Source: Rotaria sp. Silwood1 (lineage: Eukaryota > Rotifera > Eurotatoria > Philodinida > Philodinidae). Taken from it: a DNA stretch of 64,000 bases. The number at the start of each line of letters is the position of its first letter. Within the stretch, counting starts at the first letter, position 1. The translations under genes and the position numbers were made by a program. Location: contig CAJNOP010000869.1 in NCBI GenBank assembly GCA_905250075.1, positions 16,845 to 80,844 on the forward strand. The letters are read 5' to 3'. Below are positions 36,538-48,543 of the stretch, piece by piece. Under the pieces are notes generated by a model, which saw only the letters and a program-made list of their open reading frames with translations, was not told where the DNA came from and did no database searches.

Positions 36538-38215
36538 CTTAGGGTATACCAAAAGTTCTGATCACAGTTTTTAAAATTTAATAAAGCAATAAATATTGAA
36601 TATTTTACTAAGGCAATATATAGTATAACGTCTCGTCTTTAATAATATATAGAGCAACTCTCTCTTAGACTTAGTTCTAACATCCTTTCAGACTAAATCT
36701 ATAGTATTTATAGCCAAGAAAAGATCATGCCAACATAAAACCACAATACAGAAACGAAGAGACATTCGTTATTTTATTTTATTAAATGCTCAAAATAATC
36801 ACCATTATTTTCGATACAAAGTTTCATTCTTTCTAACAGTTTATCGAAAGTCTTTTTAAACTCGTTTATTGGAATATTCTTCACTATGGTGGAAACCTCT
36901 TGAGCTAATGATTCTTCGTTTGTGTGATCCGTCAACTTATTCTTGATATAATCATTTAGCCAAAAGTCACACGGTGCGAGATCTGGTGAATACGGTGGAT
37001 GTGGAATGATTTCGATTCCTTCCTCCATTAAATAATCAATAACATCTGGATGAGTATGAGGAGGACCATTATCATGAAGCATTTTATATGTAGTACGTGA
37101 TGACTTTTCCTTTTTTCTTATTTCATTGATAACAGGTATAAGACAATTATCAATATAGTAGTCATGATCGATTGTCTTGCCCTTATCTACTTTGTGTATG
37201 AGAAGAGAACCAGTGGATTTGAAGAAGAAGCAAAATAGTGTTCTAGGTTCAAATCTATTCCGACGAACAATGGTTCTTGGTGGTTCATTTTCGCCAACCC
37301 AAGTAGCATTGCTTGACTTTCGACCAATCTGCCTGTGATAAATCCATGTCTCATCACCAGTAATAACATCACATAAATGCCATGTTCCATTTCTAAATTT
37401 CTCTAAATTTTGACGACAAATTCTAAGTCGTTTTTGTTTTTATTCGTCAGTAAGTTGATGAGCAACCCAACGTGATGTAACTTTTCTCATCTTTAGACGA
37501 TCATGAATAATTCGTTCTATTGTACCACGTGATAGATCAGTCTCACCCATAATATCATCATAAGTTGAGTGTGGATCATCTTCGATAACTTGTCGAACGC
37601 GTTCAACATTTTCAACTGTAAGTACCGAAATCGGACGACCAGATCGAGGATCATCAGTGACATCGTCTCTTCCTTCACGAAAACGTTTCGCCCATCTTCT
37701 GACTGTTGAATATGATGGAGCATCAGGTCCCAATGCCTCTGTAAGTTCGTCAAAGATTGTTTTTGAATCTATTCCCAAAATAGCTCGAATTTTGATATAA
37801 TATCGATTGAATTCATCAGTCATGTTTAATGTCTTCTTTTAAGATTGAAATCAAATTCTATTACGATTATAAGTCGAGTACGGTACAAATGAACTAACAG
37901 CGAACGACCTCTCATTTATATATACTATCGAAATGTAATATTCTAGAACATGACGTCATAAAACGTGACGAGAGAGTGACCAATAGAAAGTTCCAGAATG
38001 TACCTGACCATTGAACAAGAATTAATAATATTTGCATTGTCTGTAAAATTATAGATTTAGTCTGAAAGGATGTTAGAACTAAGTCTAAGAGAGAGTTGCT
38101 CTATATATTATTAAAGACGAGACATTATACTATATATCGCCTTAGTAAAATATTCAATATTTATTGCTTTATTAAATTTTAAAAACTGTGATCAGAACTT
38201 TTGGTATACCCTAAG
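36538..38215 (-). mobile_element. mariner-family transposon with 166-bp terminal inverted repeats
   Basis: The element is bounded by TA dinucleotides (36536-36537 and 38216-38217). Ends start CTTAGGGTATACC. Inverted repeats of about 166 bp (36538-36703 and 38050-38215) match almost completely; I count only two or three differences. The single gene between them is a D34D transposase on the minus strand. Size (1678 bp) and near-identical TIRs indicate a young insertion. Confidence 0.93.
36774..37823 (-). pseudogene. mariner transposase, open except for one TAA
   Basis: One continuous frame of 350 codons from the ATG at 37823 to the stop at 36774, broken by a single TAA at 37440-37442 (codon 128). 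The N-terminus has the two helix-turn-helix regions of mariner transposases (YYIKIRAILGIDSKTIFDEL; YSTVRRWAKRFREG) and DPRSGRP. Downstream are GDETWIYH (D157), HDNGPPH (D251) and YSPDLAPCDFW (D286). D251 and D286 are separated by 34 residues, giving the D34D signature. The stop falls in LTDE-stop-KQKRL, where the family usually has Gln, so a C-to-T change is the simplest cause. All catalytic acids are kept. Readthrough, a polymorphism or a base error would restore a full protein. Confidence 0.92.
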
Positions 38216-38217
38216 TA

Positions 38218-40908
38218 GCTTCAGTTCAAAAAAAACCTAATAAAATCTACGAGACATATTTTCTGTACATGTACTTAGAATTGTGAATGCAGACTATGGA
38301 AATGGTCGTAATTGAATATAATCTTTGCCAGAGGCGCACTATGTTTTATTCCATTTGAAACAGGATCAAAATCAAACCATCTCTCCTTAATAACAAAGCC
38401 CATGAATTCTGGGTTCTATATTAGGCTTATACAACCTCATACATTGTTTTACAAACGTGAAGATAGTTCTACTTTTTAAGAATTTCTTTTTCGTCTGACA
38501 CTTCTCTCTGTTCAATGAAGAAATAAACTTCAAGTTTAGTTAACAAAGAATGAAGATCGTCAGATTTTAATTTCAATCGAATTTTTAGAATGCGCTGTAA
38601 CATGAAATCAACATTATATCATAGCGTTTATAGACATGTCACCCTATACTTTTTTAAATAAATTAATTTGTAACTACAAGAATCATTTCTCTCACAAACA
38701 TTGAGTAGAAAGCCCTTTTTTTGTATATAGTTGTGACGAAAGCTAATACTGAAACAGACAAAGTATTTTGTGTTAGTTTATTAATGACTAGAAAAAAAAG
38801 CATCAAAAATATTTGATTACGTTAATCATGTTCACACAGAATATTGACTGAATTGTTCTGGTCTAATATAATTCTTTGAATTTTAATTATAATCATTCAG
38901 GATTTGACATCTAATACTTTACGGAAAACGGTTTAATGCCGGTCATTCTTCAATGGTTACCCAGAAAATTTCCAAATAACGAATTCACATGTGATTTTTG
39001 GAAAATATTAATGGAATAGATATAGATAAACACTAGTTGAAACTGGAAAAAAATAGATGTATTTCTTGATTAAACAAAGACTAATTACAAATAACTATAA
39101 TCTTATCAATTCGATTGTAATATAAGAATGGCTACTAGTTGTTCCACCTTTCGTAGAATAAATCAATTATAATCATCAATAGAAAAGTCTAAAAGAAGAT
39201 TTGTAACATTCGGACAATGAATATATTTTGAAAAAGAGTTTTTTCTCTGAAAAACGCTTTTTCATTAAAAACATATTGGTTAAATGTACAGAAATATTTA
39301 ATTTGTTTTCTATATTCCAATCACCACGGACAAATCATTGATGTTTTTCAAATCAAAATCGAGTTCAAAATAGGACAAATACTAAGTTTAATTTCTTTTT
39401 TTCTTTATCAATATTAATATTAGTGTCAACAAGTATTTTTAATTGAAATATCTTTGATTAAAAAGTACAAAACCACTGATAACTCTTTTCTCTTGACGAC
39501 CATCAATAGCTGTTATCAATCCTCTGAAAATCAATTCATATAAATTAAGTATGTTTAAACATGTTTTCTATAGTACAGTTATACTTTAGTGGAAAAGACT
39601 CAGATGTAATGTAGCAATTGAATATACTGCAGTTGATAGAATTTCATAGGTTGGATTGACACTTAGAAACTGTTGAAGACGATATGCAAGGAGTTATTCC
39701 AGACAAATGACATCGAAAGTTTTTCATATGTATTGAAACAAACACCAGATTTAATGAAAACTTCTAACTTGCGATATTTGAGATTTGGTAGACTCCAAAT
39801 ACCTAAAGGTGGAAATTTCTGGTCATGTTGGATATTAGATTATTATTGGCTGTAACCAATAGACATATCTAGAAGAACGCAGAAGGTCTCCAATTACCCT
39901 TGAAACTAAATGAGCTTCTGGGAAAATGCATCGCTAGCCTCTAAGGGTTCAAAATTGCTTTTCTATTAAGACAGTTTTGCGAGACTCTGATTAATCCACC
40001 AAAAATAAAAAATTTGTTTCTTACTATATGAGGGAGATGGAGAAGATGCTCAAGATTTCGAAGTGACACTGGACATAGTACGACTACGAAGATGAAGAAC
40101 TGCGTTCTTTTCTTATTTTGACTGTTATTCTTGCTCTGCTTCCTGTTTTCATAATATCATTAACGTATGCTTTAGTAATTTTTGAAATGTTTAACATTTG
40201 AAAAGGAGATTCACCGACGTTATAAAGTAGAATAACTGGGCTATCTTTTTCACTTTCGACAAAATCAATTACAAGAAATTTTCACTAAAAACATGTGGTA
40301 GATGTAAGTCTGAAAAAGAATTGCGTTAGTTAAACGATTTGAATGATGGCAAAAGAAGAGAACAAGCTACGAGACACATGTTACGCTAGATCTTATTAAA
40401 TGTGTCTGACTAGGTTCTGTAGAAAAGAAATCTTTTTTTCTTCTCCATGAATGAAAAGTCTCCTATGCATGCTCTTTTGAATAAAATGGCTGTAACTCTA
40501 CGAAAAAAGTAAAGTCAAGTAACTAATTTGATACCATTTGGAAGAGCACGAAATATTTTTTCTAAGTTTCGTCCACAAAGCTAGCATGGAAAACACTTGA
40601 AAAAACGTTGCTTTCTACATATGCACAGGTCTAGAGTCTTCTTTTAAAAATCTGATAATAGAAGAACAAAACAATTTTCAAGTTGTAACAGGTGATAAAT
40701 AACATAAAACAGGTTTCGTATTAACAAAATCTTAGATAATCAATAAAAAATCATCTATTATGGACGATGAAAATTATTTGTAAAAGTTTTTGCATGTTAT
40801 GGAAAACAATACAACGTTGCACTCTAACCTAGATTTCTGAAGAGGATTTTTCATATACGTATTCTACTTTTGTCTATGCATAGTGTCAATTCGTTTTGTC
40901 AAAAAAAG
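38218..40908. other. Intergenic, nothing supportable
   Basis: About 2.7 kb of AT-rich DNA. Frames such as 39673-39855 are short and without family resemblance, and I do not support them as genes. Confidence 0.3.
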
Positions 40909-42573
40909 TCATAACAAGTAGTCTGTACAACGACAAACAATATGTCCTGCATCACAACAAGCACGTGCATCTAATCCTCCAATTCGATAATCAACTTGTG
41001 TGTGTGGTGTCGAGGCAATATCTTTTAATTTTGCTTGTAATACTTGATCGATTGCATCGTACACTGATTGTGAAACCGATATTGGAGTAGATTCACCTAA
41101 ATCACGACTAAGATCAAAAACTAGAGGTGGTTTATGTGGAATGATTAAGCCTTCTTTACCACCACATGCTCCATCAATCGCAGAATAGGTCATATAATAA
41201 GCTTTATACTGATTATAACGAACTGCTGACAGTAAGCCAAACATATCTGGATGAAATAGTTCTTCATGACCTTGATCGGAACCATCAAAAAGCACTGATC
41301 CCAGATCAATTCCATCAAAACTTCGATTTGACGGTAAAGTAAAATTAGCAAGATTAGCAATCGTTGGCATTATATCCAAATGTGATCCAAGAGCATTTGA
41401 GACTGTATCGGGTTTTATCATGCCTGGCCAATGTGCAATGAATGGAACACGATGTCCTGCTTCCCATGTTGTGAATTTTGCTGTGCCTCCTCCTCCACCT
41501 CCATAAGGTGTTGGTAACGCTTGCCAAGCACCTACAAATGGTCCTGAATTTCCTGCTAAGTCACATTTTGATGACCATGGTCCGTTATCACTAGTAAAGA
41601 TCAATAGTGTTTGATTTAAAATATCTAAATCTTTTAATAGTTGATACGTTTGATTGACATGATAATCGAGTTCTCGTAGTGTATCACCGTAAATACTTGG
41701 TAAAATACTCGAATTTTTGAACTTTTGTGCATAATCATGTGGTACATGCATGTGTGATAAGGGTAAATATAGAAAGAATGGTTGTTTTGCTTCTACACTA
41801 CGTTGAATAAATCGTCGATCATTATCAATATATGATTGTGTTAAAGTTGAAAGATTAACTGGTTGCTCAATAATTTCTTTATTACAATTATCATTAGGAC
41901 ATCGAGGTGTAAGACATTGATACAATGGTATACCGACTGTTAAATCAGCTTCAATAACTTTTCTAAGATCATCTGGATGTTCATGTTTTTGTTCGAAATA
42001 AAGTGGCGGATCTTTAGGACAAACTTGTACGGGTGGATAATTAGCTCCAGGATTATCTGTACAACCCATATCAATACTATATGGAATACCAATATACTCA
42101 TCAAATCCACGGTATGATGGATGAAATGAAGGTTGATGTCCAAGATGCCATTTACCATGAATAGCCGTTGTATAACCAACACTTTTTAAAAGTTCTGAAA
42201 TGATTGTTTCATTAACTGGTAGTCCTCCTAGGGCAGTTGAAGCAAAATTCCTCCAAACACCCGTACGTGGAGTTAACCGTCCAGTTAATAGAGCTGCTCG
42301 ACTAACGCTGCAAACGGAAGCTCAACTATGATAATCTGGCAAACGGATACTAATGGACGCTAAATAATCAAGAAATGGAGTATCACGTGTATTGGGCCAA
42401 TTCGCGCCCAAATCACCCCAACCCATATCATCGGCCATTATCAATACGATATTTGGACGAGAACCAGTCAAACGCTTCGATAAAGGAAGAACATCGGAAG
42501 CAACGCATGTTAATAAGGGGAAACCTAGCCACAATGAAGTAAAACTGAGTAGTACTGTAACGAGGACCATCAT
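40909..42573 (-). pseudogene. ARSG-like: Arylsulfatase G-like sulfatase with one in-frame TGA
   Basis: A single-exon frame of about 554 codons. An N-terminal signal peptide (MMVLVTVLLSFTSLWLGF) is followed by NIVLIMADDMGWGDLG (metal-binding Asp pair), CSVSRAALLTGR, GKWHLGH, FRGFDEYIG-like GFDEYIGIPYSIDMGCTDN, EQPVNLSTLTQSYIDND, SHMHVPHDY, FTSDNGPWSSKCDLAG, TTWEAGHRVPF, and a Cys-rich end (ACCDAGHIVCRC). GIPYS.DMGCTD, EQPVNLS and DNGPW.KC.LAG are typical of arylsulfatase G, a lysosomal enzyme in animals. Two oddities stand out. A TGA at 42322-42324 falls four codons before the active-site Cys. The Cys motif reads CSVSR where sulfatases need CxPxR for conversion to formylglycine. Both point to loss of activity, although the 3' four-fifths stays open. 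A two-Met start at 42573 is chosen for the signal peptide. Confidence 0.85.
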
Positions 42574-43722
42574 GGTTGCATACTTTAACTTAAAAATAAC
42601 GTAAGTGATAAAGTAGATTCGTATAAAAAACAACGCATTTCCACATGTTTATGCTGCAGTGTTATCATTCTCTCCTTCAAGCCAGATAAAAAGAAAAATA
42701 AAAGAATCAACTTGATAGATACAGAGCTTTTTTCTTAAGAGAACTTACACTTTGTAATATCATTCAATGAATAATTTTCAAAAACCTCTCAAAAAATAAC
42801 GTTTAATATAGTTCAAGATATACAAATACAAAACAGAACTCATAATGAAAGTATAACCTCTTTTGAATTTAAATTACAGAGTTACAGATTGTAGCGAAAA
42901 AAATGTAATGGATAATGGTTATAATGAACACGAAGCTCTTGACTTTGTCGTAATTTCTGCTGGTTTCTGTACACTTTCGCTACTTGTCGCTATTACTTGC
43001 TCATTTATTCTAACAACACTAATCTTATTTTACATACAAAGTTATACATTACTGTGTGTATCACTCACATGTGTATATATTGTTGTTCAATCTTACTCTC
43101 ACCACACACTATCATCGACTGAACATATTCTTCATTCTTCTCTTTTTCTGTTTCACCTTAACCTTCTCGTAAAGAGAGAGAACATATACAGAATGTAATA
43201 CAACGATTGCACAAGCGTTGACAGAAAACAGTGTATAACAGAACAATTAAAATGACAATGAAGAAGTACTGAACGCTAAGAGCAGTAGTATGCAGATATA
43301 TGAGGATGACATTATACTACAGTGACGTAGAATAGGAGTGATACAGTTCAAGGATAACAAGTGATATAATGTAAGGAAGACATCACATACACGTGATAAA
43401 ATGTAAGAATGGCGTGAGATATAAATGATAAAGTTTTACATAGATGCATGTCTTGGCACACAGATTTTTTAAATCCTAGAATTCCAGATATTGGAACAGC
43501 GATCAAGTAGGAATAGAAGAGGGATAAATAAAAAAGTTGAAAATCACTCATCTTAGGTTGATAGTATATAGCAGAAAATGGTCGAGTATGATGGATTATC
43601 AAAGGTAGGATTCTTATAGATGTGAATACAGCTCATATCATCTCATACCCTCATCATTCATAAGGGATGTCATAAGTCTATGTATAAAAATTGATTTATT
43701 TTATGAATTTATTAGTTGATTC
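42574..43722. other. Intergenic, weak 15-30 bp imperfect repeats at 43320-43450
   Basis: No supportable gene. Around 43355-43440 phrases like TGATA(A/T)AATGTAAG(A/G)A recur two or three times. An open frame at 42863-43198 is hydrophobic but looks like chance. Confidence 0.3.
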
Positions 43723-43724
43723 TA

Positions 43725-45043
43725 ACAGTGGAGGTGTTTGTATTGTCCGGCGAAAAAATGGCACATATTCGTGTCAAATGAAAGCTTTCATCGCCAAACT
43801 AACAAGGTTGAAATATTAGCGACCCTTGGTTTGTCTAGAGGAAGGTATTGAAATTTTAAATTTAGCTATAAAATGAACCAGGAAACGTTTTCTCCATTAT
43901 TATAAGGACAGAGCATAGTGCTGTNNNNNNNNNNNNNNNNNNNNNNNNNNNNNNNNNNNNNNNNNNNNNNNNNNNNNNNNNNNNNNNNNNNNNNNNNNNN
44001 NNNNNNNNNNNNNNNNNNNNNNNNNNNNNNNNNNNNNNNNNNNNNNNNNNNNNNNNNNNNNNNNNNNNNNNNNNNNNNNNNNNNNNNNNNNNNNNNNNNN
44101 NNNNNNNNNNNNNNNNNNNNNNNNNNNNNNNNNNNNNNNNNNNNNNNNNNNNNNNNNNNNNNNNNNNNNNNNNNNNNNNNNNNNNNNNNNNNNNNNNNNN
44201 NNNNNNNNNNNNNNNNNNNNNNNNNNNNNNNNNNNNNNNNNNNNNNNNNNNNNNNNNNNNNNNNNNNNNNNNNNNNNNNNNNNNNNNNNNNNNNNNNNNN
44301 NNNNNNNNNNNNNNNNNNNNNNNNNNNNNNNNNNNNNNNNNNNNNNNNNNNNNNNNNNNNNNNNNNNNNNNNNNNNNNNNNNNNNNNNNNNNNNNNNNNN
44401 NNNNNNNNNNNNNNNNNNNNNNNNNNNNNNNNNNNNNNNNNNNNNNNNNNNNNNNNNNNNNNNNNNNNNNNNNNNNNNNNNNNNNNNNNNNNNNNNNNNN
44501 NNNNNNNNNNNNNNNNNNNNNNNNNNNNNNNNNNNNNNNNNNNNNNNNNNNNNNNNNNNNNNNNNNNNNNNNNNNNNNNNNNNNNNNNNNNNNNNNNNNN
44601 NNNNNNNNNNNNNNNNNNNNNNNNNNNNNNNNNNNNNNNNNNNNNNNNNNNNNNNNNNNNNNNNNNNNNNNNNNNNNNNNNNNNNNNNNNNNNNNNNNNN
44701 NNAGTGAATTTTCCTAGTGGTTCATAGAAAAAACTGTTTCCATGAGCTACACGAAAAATTCACCCTACTATTATAAGAACAGAACATAGTCTTATTCGGA
44801 TCATATTAAAGAGAGACCCTACAAACCCCATAATCGCCTCGAACAACACTATGTTTTCTCTTTTTAATATTGGAGAAAAATTTTCCTGATTCATTTTTAT
44901 AGCTCAATTTAAAATCTAAATATCTCTTTCTAGGCAAACCAAGGGCCGCTAATATTTTAACTTTGTTAGTTTGTCGGTGAGAGCTTTCATTTGACCTGAA
45001 TATATCCTATCATTTTGATTATCAACACAAACGCCTCCATTGT
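43725..45043. mobile_element. TA-flanked DNA transposon with inverted repeats of about 200 bp, interior lost in gap
   Basis: The left end starts ACAGTGGAGGTGTTTGT and the right end is its imperfect reverse (CAAACGCCTCCATTGT). The match continues for about 200 bp (43725-43924 against about 44840-45043). Shared words include GTCAAATGAAAGCT, CCTTGGTTTG and AGCTATAAAA. TA dinucleotides flank both ends (43723-43724 and 45044-45045). The 541 sequenced bases contain no transposase. 778 Ns hide the centre, so an autonomous gene cannot be excluded. It lies 38 bp before the LRR exons. Confidence 0.78.
43925..44702. other. Assembly gap (778 N)
   Basis: A sized gap, unlike the two 100-N gaps. It lies in the middle of an inverted-repeat element, where assemblers often fail. 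Confidence 0.98.
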
Positions 45044-45081
45044 TAGTACTGTTTCATTTTATTATTGTTTACTTCATACAG

Positions 45082-45309
45082 ACAATCACAAAATTGTATC
45101 TTTCATATGATGAACTTCATGATGAGGGTGCTGAAATTATTGGATATACTTTGAAGAAAAACATAGTAATGGAAATTTTCTTTTAATTAATTTTTTTCCT
45201 AAATGGTCATTATTGTCTAATACAGGCACTCAAAATACTTGAGATCGATGCCAATGATATTGGTATTAAGGGTACTGAATATTTAGCAGATGCAATAAAA
45301 GAGAATATG
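45082..45309 (+). pseudogene. Two LRR exons (84 nt each)
   Basis: Exons 45082-45165 (TITKLYLSYDELHDEGAEII) and 45226-45309 (ALKILEIDANDIGIKGTEYL) have the same 28-codon, phase-0, AG/GT-bounded layout as the array at 32851-33779. The intron is 60 nt. No further repeat follows after the GTAATA donor at 45310, and none precedes within reach. This is probably a relic of an LRR gene split by the transposon on its left. Confidence 0.65.
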
Positions 45310-45374
45310 GTAATAAAATTTTATTTATTTATGTTACTGAAATCAGAACTTTAAGATTTGAGAGTTCTTACGAT

Positions 45375-45560
45375 TTATTGACTTTCATACATGACTTAGA
45401 TTCCGTCGTTTCTTTAACTTCCTTGGATTATTTCAATTCCCAGGCTTCCTTCAGACCCTCGGATTTTCTGGGTTTCTTAGATTCCTTGAGATTCTTCAGT
45501 TCCTCGAAGTCTTCTCAATTGTTGCTGATACCTGCTTTTCTTTCTTTGTTATCTGAGTTC
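45375..45560. repeat. Degenerate TTCCTTGGATT-type short tandem repeat
   Basis: Variants of TTCCTTGGATT, TTCCTTGAGATT and TTCCTCGAAG recur about every 10-14 bp. The protein read through it (Ser/Phe/Leu-rich) is a by-product of the repeat. Confidence 0.5.
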
Positions 45561-45633
45561 CAAAATCCTCAAAAGTTCAGATTTCACGGAATTCAGCTAC
45601 TGCTGCAATTTCTGGCAGTCAAATCATCATAAT

Positions 45634-46014
45634 GAGCTTTGTCGTATGTATTGGACAGACAGAACAATGAAAATGAATAGTTCGCGATGAGTTAATCGTT
45701 TTTATTTGAGGGAATAACGCACCAGAGGTCGAAAACGAATCGAATTTGAAATTTTAGAACCTAGTCCGAATCGAGATTTTTCTATTTATTTCGGTCTCTG
45801 CGATCTACTCTTCTTGGCATGTTATAAAGTTGCAACAAAAAAAAATATAGCGGTTGTTGCTAGATGACGACACAATGTTCTAAGGAAAAGAAAATGGAAG
45901 CAAAAAAAAAGTGTTGCTCTGTGACTAAAAACATTGAATGACTCATTCTTGTTTTTTTTCAGTATTTACGACAAGAAACAAATAAGTAATAAAAACTTGA
46001 TTTTTTAGATAGAT
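45634..46014. other. Intergenic / 5' leader of F-box gene
   Basis: No gene seen. A TTTTTTAG acceptor-like site ends at 46008, 6 nt before the F-box start codon. Confidence 0.3.
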
Positions 46015-47867
46015 ATGTCATCATGTCTTCTTGATCGTTTGCCTGTCGAATGTCTGTATATGATATTTGAATATTTTTGGGCTCAAGACATTTTTCATTC
46101 ATTTCTGAATGTCACTCAGTATATTAATCAAGTATTATACAATTATAACCGTTACTTGCTTAATTTTGAATCAATTCGTAAGAAAGATTTCGATCTCATT
46201 TGTCGTTCTATTAAACCTTGTCAAATTCAATCACTTATACTCTCAGATAGTGAAGATACCGTAGGACAATCTCAATTGTTTCTTTCATTCTTTTCTATTA
46301 ATCAATTGATTCATCTTCGTGCATTAACATTGATCAGTATCGATCGTAATTCCATATCTGCTTTTTCCGACATACACAAACTTCCATGTCTTGATTCGAT
46401 TGAAATCGATAGCAATTCTCAAATTTCAATCAATTCCATTGCATCTCAATTAAAACGAATCATTGTGAATTCTTGTTCTGATGATTATTCCAATCATGGA
46501 ATGTTAATTCCACCTATCCACTTACCCCGTCTACGCTATTTATCTTTAGAAAGATGTTCATTTTCTCGATTGTATTCAATACTTCGTTTTGCATCAAATC
46601 TAATTTCACTTCATGTTTCAATCATATATTGGAGTTCAATGGAAATGAATCGTTTGATCAATAATGATCAAGAGTCACCATTCAAACTTGTTTATCTCTA
46701 TATGACGATGAATGTACGAAGTGAGTGTAGAAAATAATAAATCTAATCTAATCTAACCCCATGTCTTCCTATTTTTTTGATGTTTCAATATCACAAGATT
46801 CAATTCAACAATTTCTCTTACGAATGCCTTCTCTTCGACACTTAGAATTGATTGTTAATTATAATGGTCACCACTCTTTATGTGATGGATATCACTGGGA
46901 AATATTTATTAGGAATCAACTGACAATGCTCACTAAATTTGATTTCCATTTCAAATTAGCATGGTATCAAACACATGATTGGGTCAACGACGACGTTATA
47001 CTTGCTCCTTTCCTAACTTCATTTTGGATCGGTCAAGAACGACAATGGTTCGTCGTCTATAATCGTCAATCACGGAGTCTTTTCACTGTACCTCGATTTA
47101 CTCCAACAATTTGTTCACATCGGTCGGCATCAATTTTACCTCATACAACAACTGTACCTAGAGAGAAATACGATATATTTTATGATCATATCACTGAACT
47201 TATTCTTGATAATAGTAAGACTTCGACATATCGCTATAAAAACATTCGGAAGCTGTCACTTTCAACTCCAAACTTTGATCATCAACAGTTTGATCTTTCA
47301 AAAGTTGAAGTGTTGACTGTGCAAATAAGCGAATGGACTTTAGAGATGCTAATAAAACTCATTCATCAATTGATGCCGATGCTCTCTCATCTTATAATTA
47401 CCAGTTCTTTTTCTTGGAAAATTTCCCATCAGACTAATATCATGCCTCTCGTCAACATTCGTACATTAAATCTATCTCACTATTCAAGGTTTTTAGATGA
47501 TGAAGAGCTTTCATGGACTCAGTTTTTTCCATGTGTTCAACGATTGATCATTTCTGTCAATACTCGTCGGCAAATGATGATTTTAATCGATCGGTTCGAA
47601 CATTTATCAAATGCTTCATTCTTCGTTAAAAATTGTCAGATTAGTACAGAGGAAAAACTACGTGAACCTCAAGTAACACAGGAATGGTTCATTGAAAATA
47701 CACGCCGTCTATCGATAAATCATAATTTCATCTGTCAAATCGACTATCAATATCGTTCATGGATTCATTTGTGGATTGGCGATTGTGAAAATCGATCGAA
47801 GGTGAAAAGAAACAGTTGGTTACGTCAATGTTTGCCATGCTGTTTATCAGATACTACTGCAAAATAG
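46015..47867 (+). CDS. F-box / LRR-like protein (two exons)
   Basis: Exons 46015-46720 and 46798-47867 give about 591 residues. The 77-nt intron (GTGAGT..CACAAG, with a TCTAATCTAATCTAAC stretch as a likely branch region) removes the stop that otherwise ends the first frame. The result reads MTMNVR then NSIQQFLLRMPSLRHLEL. The F-box is at residues 6-45 (LDRLPVECLYMIFEYFWAQ). Leucine-rich segments follow (IQSLILSDSE, LRALTLISIDR, LRYLSLERCSF, IRKLSLSTPNF, IRTLNLSHYSRF). Midway lies the LTMLTKFDFHFKLAW then FWIGQERQWFVVYN block, shared in pattern with the 31283 gene. It is about 200 residues longer than that paralogue. Role: putative substrate receptor of an SCF ligase; substrate unknown. Confidence 0.82.
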
Positions 47868-47964
47868 CAACATGGTTCACCTTCATCATCATAATATTAA
47901 TTGTTGCATTCAATGTAACAATCATTCTGCAAACTCTTTAAAGACAAAGAGTATTGTTGATCAA

Positions 47965-48014
47965 GGGTGTAGGTGTTGGGTGAGGGTGTGGGTACATTTG
48001 TTCTACCCACACCC
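47965..48014. repeat. Head-to-head TGTGGG-type telomere-like hairpin (copy C, shortest)
   Basis: GGGTGT, AGGTGT, TGGGTGAGGGTGTGGG (47965-47993), then a 10-bp spacer (TACATTTGTT region), then CCCACACCC (48005-48014). It has the same geometry as the other four copies and starts about 100 bp after the F-box stop codon. Confidence 0.75.
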
Positions 48015-48129
48015 TACGATGCAGAGATATATGATGATCCATATTGTAAAAACACACACACGATGGATTCATTGACCAAGGTATAATTATTACCTTGATC
48101 AAACAAGCATGCTGACTGATTGTTTTCAT

Positions 48130-48543
48130 AGTCGCTATAATTTTCGGAAAGATTCATCTCAAACCAGATGATTTCTTTTGAGATAATGAGTCGTCAAACA
48201 TCGTTACTTTTACTCATCTGTTTGCGCTGAATTTGTTTTTACAATTAAGAAATGAATAGACTAAAGAAACTCTAAAACAATATGAGTACAAACTGCGATT
48301 CGGCTAAGATATCGACTTTTTACCTTAATTTTCGAATAGGACCTCATCTGCGAGATGTGAATTTTCGAAAATAACTACAAATAATGAAATCATCTATTGA
48401 AGATATTTCGTCCTAAAATTCTGGAACTTTGTAAGCAGATTCCATGGAAAATTATAGTAAAACTCATTTTATATTAAAATACTTAAAGTATTATATTTAA
48501 TTGTGGTTTTCAACAGTTTCTAATGCAAAATTTATCTAAATCT
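48130..48543. other. Intergenic, nothing supportable
   Basis: AT-rich, without a supportable feature. Confidence 0.3.

Noticed and set aside
42322-42324. TGA as a selenocysteine codon in the sulfatase
   Set aside because: Sulfatases are not known selenoproteins at this site, and the neighbouring CxPxR motif is also altered; decay is simpler. Kept only as a check.
42863-43198. Hydrophobic open frame upstream of the sulfatase
   Set aside because: No family resemblance, no start context, and AT-rich DNA yields such frames by chance.
43918-44727. A 269-codon open frame
   Set aside because: Almost entirely unknown bases of an assembly gap.
46721-46797. Frameshift pseudogene in the F-box gene at 46 kb
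   Set aside because: A 77-nt GT..AG intron restores the frame and gives a sensible LRR join.
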